64,000 bases of DNA from Lineus longissimus (taxonomy: Eukaryota > Nemertea > Pilidiophora > Heteronemertea > Lineidae), in NCBI RefSeq assembly GCF_910592395.1, contig NC_088322.1, positions 10,969,431-11,033,430 of the forward strand, written 5' to 3'. A program made the position numbers and the translations under genes. This document shows, piece by piece, positions 1-12,821 of this stretch. Within the stretch, counting starts at the first letter, position 1, and each line of letters opens with the position of its first letter. Below the pieces are notes generated by a model. The model had not been told where the DNA came from. It did no database searches and saw only the letters and a list, made by a program, of their open reading frames with translations.

Positions 1-19
1 CTGTGCAGTTTGGTATCTG

Positions 20-1030
20 TTATAAATTGAGTAAGTTGGTCTGTCGTTGAATGTGCAAATTACTCGTCGAGCAGCAACAAACGATTCGGACATCATTCCG
101 AAACTTTTTCACGGGCAAAATGTACAAATAGGTGTTCAACGCAAAGTTACAATATTCAATGACAACTGATAGTGTCACCGAAAACCTTTGAAGCGCCACA
201 ATGAGCGGAGTGCTTGGCCCGGTGTAATATGCCCAGAATGCGTTTCGGATCCTCGAAGGCAATTTCAGGACCAGAAAGGTTATGGCAACTGTCAAGAGCA
301 TACGAATGATCTGTTTATTGGTCGCCGTGGTGGCGCCGTTGGAGTCGGTCGTTAGATTCCTCCGATGCCTTTCGCTTTGTCTGAGGACGATGATGATTCC
401 AACGTTGCTCATAAATATAACAATAAGAGGGATATATGTGCCAACACAGGCAATAAATTAATCAAAAACCATCCTTAATACGCCACTGAAGTGAAACGGA
501 CACAGCCACCCTTGAAGCGTGGATTGGCGTTGACGAAATAGATTCATTGGCAATAGTACGATACAGAAAGCAACGAAAAGGGTAATGACGAATTTCCTCG
601 CGGTCTCAACTGTGCACCATGTCTTGGATTTTAGAGGAAAGAGCATCGCAAATAGACGATCGAGGGACATGGTTTGGAGTATAATTGAGGACACAAGAGA
701 CGAGTAGTAAAGCCAAAACAAAAAAAAATTACAAATCCACTTGAAATGTTCTAAGTCTCGTATCCCATTCTGTGTTATAGATATGGCCGCCCGTTGTAAG
801 ACGTACAATGCTAAATACATGGAATCAGAGACAGCCATACCTTTCATATAAACACACGTGCTCTGGTCTGCATAACTCGGCAATGACAGGACTAGGTACG
901 ACATAACATTGCCAAATAATCCAATAAGTACAATGGTTGGCGCAACGTAGATTTCAAGGATGCTACTAGCTTTGTAAAGGAGATCGACGTTGGGGTCTGA
1001 CTCGGAGTCCGTGTTGGATGTCGTCATCAT
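20..1030 (-). pseudogene. Rhodopsin-class GPCR interrupted by one in-frame stop
   Basis: This is an intronless seven-transmembrane receptor of about 335 codons on the minus strand, starting at the ATG at 1030. The first part (1030-458) carries TM1 with GLFGN, a TM2 aspartate in MAVSDS, a DRL in place of DRY after TM3, and TM4. The second part (457-20) carries TM5, TM6 and TM7 with NTYLY in the NPxxY position and a basic, Cys-containing tail. The two parts are in the same frame, and only a TAA at 460-458, at the start of TM5, separates them. No frameshift is needed, so the lesion is a single codon. It resembles the broad FMRFamide-receptor-like peptide-receptor group and is related in style to the intact receptor at 41010. 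It could be a young pseudogene, a null allele or a sequencing error. A possible 5' UTR acceptor lies just upstream of the ATG (CTGACAG before CAGCATG). Confidence 0.7.
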
Positions 1031-3334
1031 GCTGCTGTCAGGGTCCTCAGCGGGTGAACCATTGTTCTCAAATCAATGATCGTCATGCGGACATTTCCAG
1101 TTCTAAAGTGTGAAGCCAATGCTTCGACTTATGTGGATAGAACGACGACGCGTCTAAACTGCCCAGCTGTCCAAAGCAGGTTCGTCACAAGATAAACAAT
1201 GGCATGAACTTCACTTGTTGTTAAAGGTTGGCACTCTTGTGTATTATTGCACCAAAGTGTATGATGTTATATGCGATCACTAGAAAGCAATGACTTCGTT
1301 GACGCCAATAACCCTGAAGAAAATGCAATTGAATGAGGACACATTGTGCGCGAACCGAAATCCAACAGACTAAGAAGGAATGATATAATTAACTAACGTA
1401 GCCATCTTTCAAATCTTAGAGAGTTCAAAAGAGTTGCAGTTTTTTAGCACGCAAAGAGTTGATAATCGTTAAGCGGGGTTGTATTCACCACCTCTGACGC
1501 AACATCATTGCCGGTACCGTCGTAGTATCAAGGATATAGACCGGCATCCAATGAGCTTCACGAAGCGCGTCGCCAAGGCATCAATCCACATTGAGACGAT
1601 CACTGCGTGGTGAACTCAGTCGCGATCATAGTCGGATACCCCTCAGCTCTCAAATCCGGATACCCCTATCAGCTATCGCCAAGCTGATGGGACAGAGAGG
1701 TTTCTATTGGACCTCGCTGACGTCATGACGCTTTTGTAGCACAAAACAAGCCAGTGTTATCCCTTTATTGACATGAGTGGGGAGCACATATTCAAAGCAG
1801 GGACGTCTAATCTTAAATCCTTGCAGGCTAGTCCCGCGAAAGACGCACTGATCCATGCAGACCACCATTTACATCGTGTCACATCAAAGAATCTTTGGTG
1901 ATGCTGCGGGCTTACCTGTAAGACATGTCCAATAGCCATGTATGCTCATGCATAGTACGAATTAGCATGCGCAATTGACAGATAATGCGTTTTGTCCAAG
2001 GACGGAGATGTTTTCGGGTTGAGATTTGAACTCACGGCCTCCTGACGACGTTATGACAACTATAATGATCATCCGAACATTATATAGAGTACATGAAACT
2101 TCCGAAAATTAAATCTTACCTCACCAGTATTCGGCACGATTATCAAAGGGAGTTTAAAATCTTGCGAAATACGAGTCAAGACATATTATGCTACCAAATA
2201 CATATCGATCATATTTCTCTCGTGGTAACGACAAGTTATCTAAATAAAATAGAAACAAGTTCAATGAAATCTTTGTGGTTTTATCTTTCATCATAAAACC
2301 ATGTTAGAGTTACACTCACTCACAACATACTTCACGCATTATAGAACATGATAATGCCGCACTCACATTTTGTTGTAAAAAACTCTCTTTTTCATGCTTT
2401 ATGGCTTTAACGAGCCTTACTAAGATATCATGAAAATAGGCTTCAGTTTGAAGAACATAATGACTTAAAAAGTTACGAGAAATCTGTCCCTAAAGTTGAT
2501 CAATACGGTTGATTTCCAAACATGCATACATGGATGTTCACTGTCACACCTTAAATCCTACCGTACTGCACCGATTACGCATATTGCGCAAACAGATAAT
2601 GACCAGAGTCTCAAAATAAAGCTCTACCCGGGTTTTTAGGACGGCGCGTAAAAATTGGATGCTTTTCCGATCTGTTTATCCGATAGTATTACGCAGAACG
2701 GTATTTACGAATTGTCACAAGGGGTAATGGATGACCAATGAAGACAGGCTCATACCAAGTGACTTTGCAATCGGAGATAAATAGCGTAGATATGGAATCA
2801 TCCGACATTTGTCCGGGGTCAGACGGTGTAATCTACAGCGAAGTTTATTCGTCTCTGTCAAGGAATCTCCGTTCCTTTGGTGCATGGCCTCGTTTTTCTA
2901 CGACATCGCGAAATGTGACATGCAATTGTCTCTCGGTAGCTTAGAATCTCAATTAATTTCGGATCCGGGATAGGGATTTGGTCGCGGACAAGAAATACTG
3001 TTTCTGTCGAATTTGCTGTCTTCACAGGGACGAGGCTGCATTGTTTTCGGCTTCATATCTCTGGAACACGCGTCACTGATAAATGGTATCAAAAATGACC
3101 AATGAGTGAGCTGAATACTGATAGCTTCCAAAATAACCTTCAAAACTCATTGCTTTAAAGTGAGTTGACTTTGATTCTAACATCGACACTGTTTAGTATA
3201 TATATGACGACTTACTACGCATGTGCAGGTAGATGTGCATCAGAACAGCACCTAAAACGAGGTGAGTGCAGCAAATTCACCTCAGGTCCAGCCTAATATC
3301 GGTCACATGACGAGGCGGACCTGAAGCTTCAGTG
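1031..3334. other. Intergenic spacer, mostly unexplained
   Basis: I see no convincing gene. On the minus strand near 1917 a short open stretch ends in a good donor (TTACAG then GTAAGC) and could be a leader exon of something, but I found no partner. Around 2015-2045 the minus strand reads GTGAGTTCAAATCTCAACCC, which resembles a tRNA B box and may be the remnant of a SINE head. Confidence 0.4.
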
Positions 3335-3676
3335 ATGATGCGTGCACATAGGAACGAGGGTTTGGTATCCTTGTTCTTGTATATCTTAAGTGCAGTTATC
3401 GAGGACTTATTTATTGGTCATTGTTTATTGAGAATTAATGGCCGATGTTTATTGAGGATTGATGGCCGCACGGCGACAGCGATGGCGGACCATAATATCG
3501 AAGGTAGTCGAGGACATATTTTGCTGCTGATTCACACTGGACTTGTGGCTTTAAAAGAAACGTTTGGAGTAAGATGGGAACACGGCTATTTCCATGGACA
3601 CTTCAGAGCTGGGGATGCTATTAGAGAGGATGCAGTCTTACATTCAAGGGATAATTATGACTCTAGTTGCTTCCAG
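3335..3676 (+). CDS. Possible first coding exon of the Wnt gene
   Basis: An open stretch from ATG 3335 (or 3338) to a strong donor at 3677 (TTCCAG then GTAAGT). Its first residues include a hydrophobic segment (LVSLFLYILSAVI) that could be a signal peptide, which a Wnt needs. A second in-frame ATG at 3482 begins a shorter version with its own weaker hydrophobic stretch. The difficulty is phase. This exon ends in phase 0, but the good acceptor of the next Wnt exon (4359) leaves one base before its first full codon. A phase-0 acceptor exists at 4339 but has a poor pyrimidine tract. The exon may therefore belong to the Wnt gene by an unusual junction, or not at all. Confidence 0.3.
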
Positions 3677-4358
3677 GTAAGTCAAAATCTTTTCAAAAAT
3701 ATATATGTATGCACATGTAGAGGGTGTTGATAAAAAATAGTGGTGTTATGAAAAATGCCAAACTGGCCAATTTAAATGAGGCTGGTTTCACAACGAGTTC
3801 ATGATGACATTAATTGTAACGTGTCTCTTAAGGACGAACACTGAGTTGGCCCACTCCAGCCATATCTTGCGATATGTGGCGTAAACGTGATCATATTGTT
3901 CAAAAATGACACTTTTTTACTGGCTTAATTAATGCATTTTTGCATTATGCATTATGTAGAATTGCACGATCAGTAAGAAACAGAATAAGAAAAGCTTCTA
4001 GTTTCCATATCTGATGCCCATTTTTGCAGAAAAAGATACCCCAAATCATTTTCTTTAACATTTTCAATCATTCCCTTTTCATTCAAATTTGTGGACATAT
4101 CGTACGTCGTTTCAAGATGGATGTAAAATTCTCGGTTTATATCTTAGCTAAGCGGATGCTCAAGGGGTCATGCACTTTTGGCCTGACTTATTGTCAGGCG
4201 AGTATATCTGACACGCCCTCCGAATATTATTTTGGTTTACCCCTTTAGATAATATTGAATCCCATATTGGAATCCTTCCCGCATTTTTCACTTTTGTCTC
4301 GACAATACTCCAATAAAAAAGTAATGTATGAACACCAGACCATTGTTCTTATTTCCAG

Positions 4359-7300
4359 GATGTGCCAGTGCTATCGGCTGACGCATCGTCAAAACCAAGT
4401 GAGAACCGCTGCGCTATCACGAAATCAAGTTCCCGTCCATGCATGCCGATCTCTACCAGATATGACGCCAATACAGTTTAGGTTGTGCAAGCGGTTCCCT
4501 GACGTTACAGCTACGGCCATGGAAGGAGTTGACGGAGCTATCAAAGAATGCCAGAGCCAGTTCAGGAATGAACGTTGGAATTGTTCAAATTTGAAGAGCC
4601 CGTATTCCAGCAGATTTCTCTCGAGTGGTGAGTTCCGCAATTTTATCTTAAATAACAAAAGTAGTTAGGAAATAACATTACTCTTCACAGCCGTCAATGC
4701 GAGCCGTCTACCTAACACACAAATGATACTTTTTTTCCTCGTCGAATACTAATCCTTTATACAGGTCGTCCTCGTGAATACCGATATCGGGTACCATTTT
4801 TACTAAGAGGCCTCTTGGGGTGCCATATATTGCATGTATTATAATTGGCTATTTATACTCCATGAATAGTGTTATTTAAATGTCATTGTATGTACAGGTC
4901 GTCACAGTCAATGGCTAAAGATCTGTAAGCCACACCAGCGGGTATTTCTAATGTTTTGTTAGTCAATGTACCAGGAAGGTATTGGTAGCGGCGTGTGGCA
5001 GCTTGTGCATGACAAGTCACAACAAAGGGGGACCAGGGCCTACTTAGTCATACTGGTAACCTTTTGTGGACCTCCGAAATGTATGGTGCTACTTTCATAG
5101 TACAGAAAGGATAGGCTACCGGTATTCACGAGGATATCTTGTATTTGGCTCAAGGTGCAACGTGTTGCAGGCGGGGCGGGGTGGGGTGGAGGGGGTGGGG
5201 GTCGCATTGACCGAACCCTGCGCCGTTCCTCTTGACCAACGTTGTCTGAGCATGCCCACTCGCTCAATGACCGACCGGTGCTTCAACTGCTTTCGATTGT
5301 ATAGATACAATCCCTGCTATCGAGGTTTATTGTTAATCATGATAATAACACTTCGACCGAAAGAAGTGTGATATTACAAGCAAGAAATCTCGTATTTACC
5401 AAGTTAGTGGCAATATTACCAATAAATGTTTCCATGTAAATGGCGATTAATTACTGTTCACAAGATGATTACATTATTGCTTTCTACCAAGAATTGATGA
5501 AGATATTTCTTGGTTCTACGAAATATTCGGGATTGTGTTTTTAAAAGGGTTCCACTGATAGCACAGTATCTCTCGCAGTGATTTGTCAGACTGTCAATTC
5601 CTCCAGTTCGGTATCAATTCCATAACCCACAGTTTGCTTTGGACACCATGAATGGGCCAAACGTAGCAAGAGGCGACTTGAAATCCGCTCCGGCCGGAGT
5701 TTTTAGGTCGTTTTAAATGCTCACTGTGATACAGTCATGACAGTAGTGAAAAGTAATGCAGCTCCAATAAATTTACTCCTTAAATAATCTAATTTGATTA
5801 CATCTTCTAGGTTTAAAAGAGGCTTCCTTTGTCCAGGCGGCGACTGCTTCCGGGATTGTCCACCAGGTTTCGCGGTGGTGCAGTACGGGGAAGCTCTCCA
5901 CGTGTGGCTGTGACACGAAGATAAACTTCAAACATAAAGAGAAACAGTTCAAATGGAAAGGATGTAATCACAACATCGCATATGGAGTGCACTTCGCCAA
6001 AAGGTTCCTGAATCGGAAGGATCTCTCAAGAGACATCCACTTTTACACGAGTCAGCACAATTACAAAGCAGGTATTCTGGTAAGGTGGTTTTTATGTCAT
6101 CTTGCAGATTTTTCTGAATTACAATATGAAACTGATCTGATGTAATGTAAATTCCAATTCAAAAAATTTTTGTTGCATGGGATGCAAGTCAGCAAAATGT
6201 ACCAGAATGAAATGTCTTCCGACGTCTTTGGTTAGATCTATTGTTTGTTATAGAATATCCCATTATCCACCATTGTCAAATTCTCGTTACGATTTTTATC
6301 ATAAGTGTGATCTAGTAGTAATGCATTCGACCGATTGGTTCGATCGATTTGTGATAATGCATTGTCTCATGATGTAAACCTCAACCGAGTTGAAAATATT
6401 ATCACACAATATCGTTTTACATTACATCATTTGCCTCTTATCTCACAGTTAGAAGAATTCAGGCCTAGCTCAATACACGATATGTATGTTGTCTTTAAAT
6501 AAATCCCGCTCATAACATCTACCTCCACGAAACTGATTTCATGTCGGTCGATTAGCCTAGGCGGGCAAAGTTAAATAAATGTAATGCAACTGTAAGTGTT
6601 TTTTGAGTGAGAAATAGAGGCCTGCACAGTACTGTGTCGTCATCGCTGCTTGACGATATCCAACACTCTATGTATTGTAGGCTGTATCTCAACACCTTGT
6701 AAGGCACTGCAAGTGTCACGGGATGTCCGGCGGCTGCGAGGTGAAGACGTGCTGGCTGGCGGCGCCGAGTCAACGGGACATTGGTGACAGGCTTAAAGGA
6801 AAGTACCGGCAGGCCGTCAAGGTACAGGTGTGTTGTCTTCATTCGATATATATATCCTCTGGTATATTCCTTACTTCCGTAATTACTTATATCTTTTTGT
6901 TTCACATCACGATCAGGCTCCTTCGCATCTCTTAACATAGGAATAGCTCCGCCTGGTGATGCCTTGTCGATGGTGCACCATTCTAAACGATCGAATAGCA
7001 TTCCGCGACGTTACTATTTATAGCTCACAAGGTCATTTGAATTAGATATTCATGACGTTTTAGTCACGTGACAGTCGGACATCGACACTTATTTCTACGC
7101 ATTTGAGCTTATTTCAAAGTCAATTATCGTTGACTCTGCATTGTTTTTAGCATGAATGATACCATAAAGTCAGAGAGAGAAATATTCAGAACAATTATGT
7201 AGTATTTCCAACACTCGGACATGTGCCAGATTGAATATAACTGCCCTAGTTAGAAAGCCTGAATCCATTACGAAACCGCATGTTTGTCCGACATTGCCTG

Positions 7301-8200
7301 TAATTCAGCGATGGGGAAATAGAGGGCAGCAGCTGCAGTGACGTCATCTTCGCGGAATGCTATTGCATTTGTTTGAAAGGTTATTTTGGATCTTGTATAT
7401 TTCAAAACGCGAAGGTTTATACTTGGTACTTTGAACTTTAACTAATTTTCAATATTGCGTTAGTTATCACATTTTTTTGCATGCTCAAAGTGGTTCTTCC
7501 AGAAATTCTTATTGCTATCAATATTTTAGACACTGCGTTCTCTTATTTCCCAAGCTGCATTAAAAGTAGGTTGCTATTTTTTGGATGACAGTCTCCTGAG
7601 ACTGCAAAGTATGCTGAGTCGAAAATCAGATTAAAGTATCAGCGGCAAAAAACCGAACTTATTACCTTAGAGCCTTCCTTAGTCCGTTGTTCGATTTAGC
7701 AATTGTTCAAAATTAGTTTTTTCAGAATTGTGGGATGATTTTTTATCGGGGGAATAGGAGGTGATTTATAAGCTACGATAACCCCGGGAGCCATCATGTT
7801 AGGGGGTGGGGATGGAATAAAGTGATAGTTTGACTTTACGCCTGCGCTTTTTTTTCAGGTATCCAACACCAATACAGCAAGCGGACGATTCGAACCCGTG
7901 ACCTCTGGTACTATGACAACAAGGCACAAACAAAAACTATTCAAATCGAACTTGGTATATTTTGAGAACTCGCCAAGCTTTTGTGATTCTGATTCAAAGA
8001 TTGACCACCCTGGTACCCAAGGTAGACTATGCAATAGAACAAGCACAGGGCAAGATAGTTGTTTGAGTATGTGCTGTGGACGAGGCTATGACACATTTTT
8101 ACAGACGACCGTCAACAGGTGTCAATGCAAATTTAACTGGTGCTGTCACGTGACTTGTAAGTTGTGTACTAACAGGGAATGGAAAACCAAATGTAAATAG
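4359..8200 (+). CDS. wnt10: Wnt ligand, best match Wnt10
   Basis: Secreted, lipid-modified ligand for Frizzled receptors. Predicted exons are 4359-4627, 5811-6079, 6681-6821 (or 6827) and 7859-8200, and the internal junctions agree in phase (1, 0, 0). Exon 1 of this set has the Wnt start with CRSLP, an LCKRFPDVTA stretch and NERWNC. The next has the GCD motif and WKGCNHNI. The third has CKCHGMSGGCEVKTCW, including the serine that carries the palmitoleate. The last has the cysteine-rich C-terminal domain (CCGRGYD, WCCHVTC) and ends in REWKTKCK. PDVTA, the GKLxxCGC stretch, GCNH, the ASGRFEP region and the terminal EWxxxCK are the traits that point to Wnt10 rather than Wnt2, 5 or 11. Spacing against Wnt10 fits donor 6822 better than 6828. 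AATAAA signals lie at 8483 and 8508. The signal-peptide exon is unresolved. Confidence 0.8.
6994..7364. mobile_element. MITE copy 1, about 370 bp, in the last Wnt intron
   Basis: A near-identical copy lies at 49411-49779. The ends are inverted repeats: AATAGCATTCCGCGA at the left and its complement at the right. TA lies just outside GCATTCC on both sides, consistent with a Tc1/mariner-type TA duplication. There is no ORF, so it is non-autonomous. It carries a TGACGTCA site and a CACGTG site. Confidence 0.75.
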
Positions 8201-9386
8201 CTTTCAGTAATGGCGTTTGAGATTTAGCAAAAAAACCAAAAAGAGAGATTACGAAGAAACCATTGCACCCGGACATTCAATCTTTGGACAATCCAAACTT
8301 TTACACCAGTACTGTACCAGAGAAAAAATATTTTCTTGAGATTTTGTGTACAGCGATTCCCTAAAAAGAATTTTCAACTTCAGTCTTTGCCAATGAGAAA
8401 ATACGAAAACATGACATGTTATGTTGATACGGTTTTCAATTAAGCCAGAAACTGTAAACTGTAAACTCTATAAACACAGCCGAATAAATAGTTATTGTAA
8501 CACCATGAATAAATAACCACTGCGTAAAGTGTGCCATATTTCGATATTTCTATGTAAGTCTTCTAAGACACTGCTAGGTGTCTGTGTTTGTCGTTGCTTG
8601 ATTTGGTTGCAGGTGGCGCGGATTATGTCATATTTGATGAAATAACATTATTTTCTTTGATAGAAAAACATTTGGTGAAGGAATCAATGACGAAGGTCTT
8701 TCAAAATTCCATTTTATTTTAGTAAAAATAGATAATCATCTGCAAATGTGTAGTGAGGTTTATGACTTAGCAAAGGGTGTGGATATCGAAAGCGACATCT
8801 ACATAAAATTGCCAGAGTCAACAAAGGACGTCTCGTTATCTAGAACCTTGGCTGCTTATGATATAAATAGATTGCAATCGAGTCATCGTAACCAGTCAAG
8901 ACTGGCGGGAGCCGGCGAGGGTGAATGGAAGGATCTTGTAGTTGATGTCAGTGTTAGTTGCGAGAGGATAATCACAAGCTACCAACAAGCAATTCACAGC
9001 ATGTCGCCATCTGTACTGTATTTCACAAACTTGATTCCAACATTACGGAGGTCCAAGATGCTTAACTCGTGCTTATAGGTTTATTTCTTCGTTTCGTCTT
9101 TTTGGTCGCATCTATACATGCCTGTGAAGGTTATTTCTATTTTAGTTCAATTTAGGAGAAGAGGTCCCGTAGAACGACCAGGCGAAATCGTAGAAAGAAG
9201 TCCTGAATGACTATTGTGTTCGATGAGGATTTCCCCTTTTCAACCTCAAGATATTTTTTTCTCGTAGTATTGCATCCTTTAAAACTGGAAATGAGATATA
9301 GCGAATAGTAAGATCATACGAGGGACAACAATTCCACCCAGAGGCGTTTCCAAAAATGAACTTATAAAGTCCTACTTGTCTAGAAC
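8201..9386. other. Wnt 3' UTR and spacer with one doubtful ORF
   Basis: Poly(A) signals of the Wnt gene are at 8483 and 8508. A 110-codon ORF runs from ATG 8746 to 9078 and is open from a possible acceptor at about 8721. It matches no family I recognise and shows no signal peptide or motif, so I regard it as probably fortuitous. A TTTATT at 9080-9085 reads as AATAAA on the minus strand and could end the neuropeptide transcript. Confidence 0.35.
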
Positions 9387-9716
9387 TCAAAATATATGGT
9401 CGTTATTGTCGTCGATGCTACGTTTTCCGAACCGGCCGCCAGACCAACCATAATCCATATCCTTTTGTCGTTTTGCTGGAACATGTTGGTCTCCTGCCGC
9501 TGCAACGAGGGCTAAAATGTCACCAAAGTCATCAGTGCCTTTTCCTTTCATTGCACTATAGGCTTTTTCGATTTGTTGTGGTGTGATGCTTAAATGTTTC
9601 GTTTTGGATGATGACCACTGGGAGGCGCTGTCGTCGTTTTGAGATCGTCTGTGTGGCGCTGCAGATGCGAAGGTGACCACGACTAGGGCCACGACGATCA
9701 CTATCGCATGATTCAT
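9387..9716 (-). CDS. RFamide-type neuropeptide precursor, CCK/sulfakinin-like
   Basis: A 109-residue precursor. Residues 1-19 form a signal peptide. A linker follows, then KR (82-83), the peptide QKDMDYGWSGGRF (84-96), Gly97 as amide donor, KR (98-99) and a short acidic tail. The predicted product is one 13-residue peptide with N-terminal pyroglutamate, a tyrosine in an acidic context suited to sulphation, and a C-terminal Arg-Phe-amide. DY-G plus RF-amide is the pattern of sulfakinins, and YGW recalls chordate cholecystokinin, so I infer a cholecystokinin/sulfakinin-type precursor. The start at 9716 is chosen because a splice acceptor (CTCGTTTCAG) lies just upstream in the leader, making the first codon of the longer ORF intronic. 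It could instead be an unrelated RFamide. A 5' UTR exon must lie upstream but is not identifiable. Confidence 0.75.
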   Translation of the reverse strand: MNHAIVIVVALVVVTFASAAPHRRSQNDDSASQWSSSKTKHLSITPQQIEKAYSAMKGKGTDDFGDILALVAAAGDQHVPAKRQKDMDYGWSGGRFGKRSIDDNNDHIF

Positions 9717-9749
9717 TTTGTCGGTGTTTTCGGATCTGAAACGAGACAA

Positions 9750-12700
9750 ATTTAGAAAGCCTATATTACATGTTTATTCAAGTATTCGATAGGCCGATCT
9801 TTCTGCGTCATATTGTTCATGTGGTATGCCATTATAAGGAAACAATGGCAAAGATTTTCAAACTCAAAACCGTGACATCAGCAATGCATTCCTCGACAAG
9901 CTGCAATGCTACGAGTTGAAAAAAGGCGACAACGCAAATTGAGCGGTTTATTGCAACTGAGTGCGGTTCATCAAAACGGACTGCAACTTATAGGACCTGG
10001 CTGCAACTTGGGGTCGCACACTACACGCTCTATTGCAACTCTAGTAGAAGCAAGAAGTGAGTGAATCGCCAAGTGTGCAGCGGGCATTGAGAGAGGGGGG
10101 GGGGGAGGGGGAGGGGGCTATACCCTAGACATGCATTCATTAACCCCACTAATGAACACTTTGGGGCATTGAATCAGGTGCGAATCAGAACCAAGAAACG
10201 AGTTATGACACCACTTTGATTTTAAGTTCATATCAACATTTTGACGTGTTGCATTCACTTTTGGTCACCCTGTACCTAACTGGGCGAGTCACGTCGGTTT
10301 TTAACGATGTGACAAACTAGTTATTAATTAAAGTGCAGTTAGTCGGAAAAAACTATTCACGAATAACATTACGCCTGTGGCAAGCACTCTGTCGCACCTG
10401 TCGCTGTTCCTTTTAGAACAAAACCCGAGCAAGATATCACCATGTCGATAATCTTAACTTAAACGTAAACCATGCCGCCTTCCGGCGATCGCATCTTAAA
10501 ATAAGTTACACAACTAGCCAATAATCCATTTTTTGATTGCTACTTTTTACATTCCGTTACATACATTATCTCTCTACATTTTAAATATATCTTGTAATTG
10601 GTTTCGTCAGAGAACATACACATGTCTTCTTCCGTTAATTAAAATACGTACAAGCAAAAAGAAAAAAAAATACTCGTGTGAAACAAGTCAGGTTGAATTC
10701 TGATTAATGTGATGTGTAAAAAAAGAAACGCTCACCGTGAGAGAGTAAAGTCAACGGCGCCAATCGCAAAATTACAACATGGTAGTACATTGTTCAAAGT
10801 TGAATAACATTTTGCAAAAATGCAATATTTCCATACGCAGTTTCTGGTGACGAAAACTAAAAAAAGATGGGATCTTGTCTTGTGAAATCCACGTTGGCAT
10901 AGACCCAGCCATTCATCTACAACGAGGTATTCAGAAAGATATGTATTTTTTTAAAGGAAACTGCAAATGACCAACAGAGTAAGACTGCGTAATTAAGTGA
11001 GCAAATTTGGCACTATGCATTAAAGCCTAAATTGTTTAATCAGTGACATGATGCTTCTTAAGTAAGCATGTGGACGGGTGCACCTACACAAATTAATGAT
11101 GCAGTTGAAGATGATGACTTGATTTGTAATGCAAGTAAGATACAAGGTGCTTGAGCTCTTTCGCTTTTTGTTTGCAAATAGCATTTATGACATGACAATT
11201 AAAATTGTATTCTTTGAATTCTTAAGAATAACTTCTAATATTGTGCTGGCAAAGGCAGCTGGCTTGGGATATCTTTGGCACAACTTTCGCTTGGGTCATG
11301 CAACCATACAACTTGTCTTCCTTGTCGCGACAGGGTTGGATTCCACAATTTGTTATGAACTGAATGGACTCACAATTAGAGTTGGAGACATTGTTGCATA
11401 GTATGACAACGGAAATGGAAACAGTTGACATGTTTCTCATGGCAGAAAGCAAGCAATAACGGAAAGAGATTTTAGGTGTGTGTAATGCAATACGTACTAT
11501 GAAAAAAGGCGTATTTCTGTGCCATGAATGCGAAACCGCATCGGGCTTGAAATACCCTACTCATCCCGAGAAGAACTTCTAAGGGATACCACTAATAGCC
11601 CATTAGGGTGCTGCAAAGTTCTACAAGGAACAAAAGGAAAAGGTCAACCTGGCTTATTCTCACGCGACAATCACAACAGCTTGCTGCGTGTTGACAAATT
11701 ATTTGATTATTAGGTTATCATGTGGCTTGAACGGTTAAGTGGTCGCGAACATGGATGAGTAAATCATGCACGGAATACGTTCCTTAGTAGATTCCTCGAT
11801 GCGTGCTTCACTAAGTATCGTCCTTCAAAACCATCTATCCACCAGTGGGCTAAGTGATATCATAGAAATGAACAAGCCTCGCCCGATCGATTTAAGTTAA
11901 GCTGGAATGCATGATAGCAGGAACTCACCCATGATATGTTTAAAGGAAATATAGACCATGAGGTTCAGGATGGAACTCAGCGAGAATTACACAACAAGGT
12001 AAAATATGCAAATGTCGGGCGGCATGATTTTGACATAATTCTGATAATGTTTCCTTGACATTCGGACAACATTCTTACAAGGTTATTGGTCGGCTCGACA
12101 TTGTGAATGATGCCAAATGATGGAAATAATGGGTACATATATTTAAACAATGTTTCGAGAAATTGAAAGGAAGGAATGAAATATTTCGTGAAATATCTCG
12201 TGTTGCACGTTGTTCTATACAGTTGCCACACACTCTGCCTTGAGGTGTGTCGTGCCGGTGGGGATAAGATCGTGGAATTTAATAACCTCGCTTCGATTTT
12301 TTATTTTCAAATGCATACAGATGAGTCTATCAGAGAGGATTTTTTATTAAAAAACATGTTCATAACATATGCAACCTTTCAAGACATCGTGACATAACGT
12401 AGCGGACTCTTGTGCAGTTGCTGGAGGAGACTTTGAACCTCACTGTTTTGACTTCTTCGAATTTCAATTGCAAAGTAGCATAATAACCACTCTTCCAATG
12501 ATCAGGAACCTTGCCTAAATATAGTGTCAGTTGCATTGCGCTTCGGAAATATAAAATCGAGGTCGATTATGATATGAATATGCCACTAATTTGCGCCAAC
12601 TACTGATTTCGTCATCATGTCAACAATGCAGCCTAATATACTCAATGTAGCTTCTAATGATACACCTGGTCAAAACCTAATCACAACCAAGTAAAGCTAA

Positions 12701-12821
12701 TGAGAGCGTTTTTGCGAGACATGGCGTTTCTTTTCTATCAGTCTCAGGCGAGTAATAATAGGTTTTAGAGAGCATTTCCTGAAGCTGGTCGAAAGCCGGC
12801 GGGCGATGCATTTACTGCCCG
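9750..12821. other. Gene-poor spacer
   Basis: No supported gene. A G-rich run at about 10092-10117 could form a G-quadruplex. The ORFs at 11129-11401 and 11977-12397 overlap one another on both strands and lack domain signals; I treat them as chance. Confidence 0.4.

Noticed and set aside
8746-9078. 110-codon plus-strand ORF as a gene
   Set aside because: No signal peptide, domain or convincing splice partner; kept only as a note in the spacer entry.
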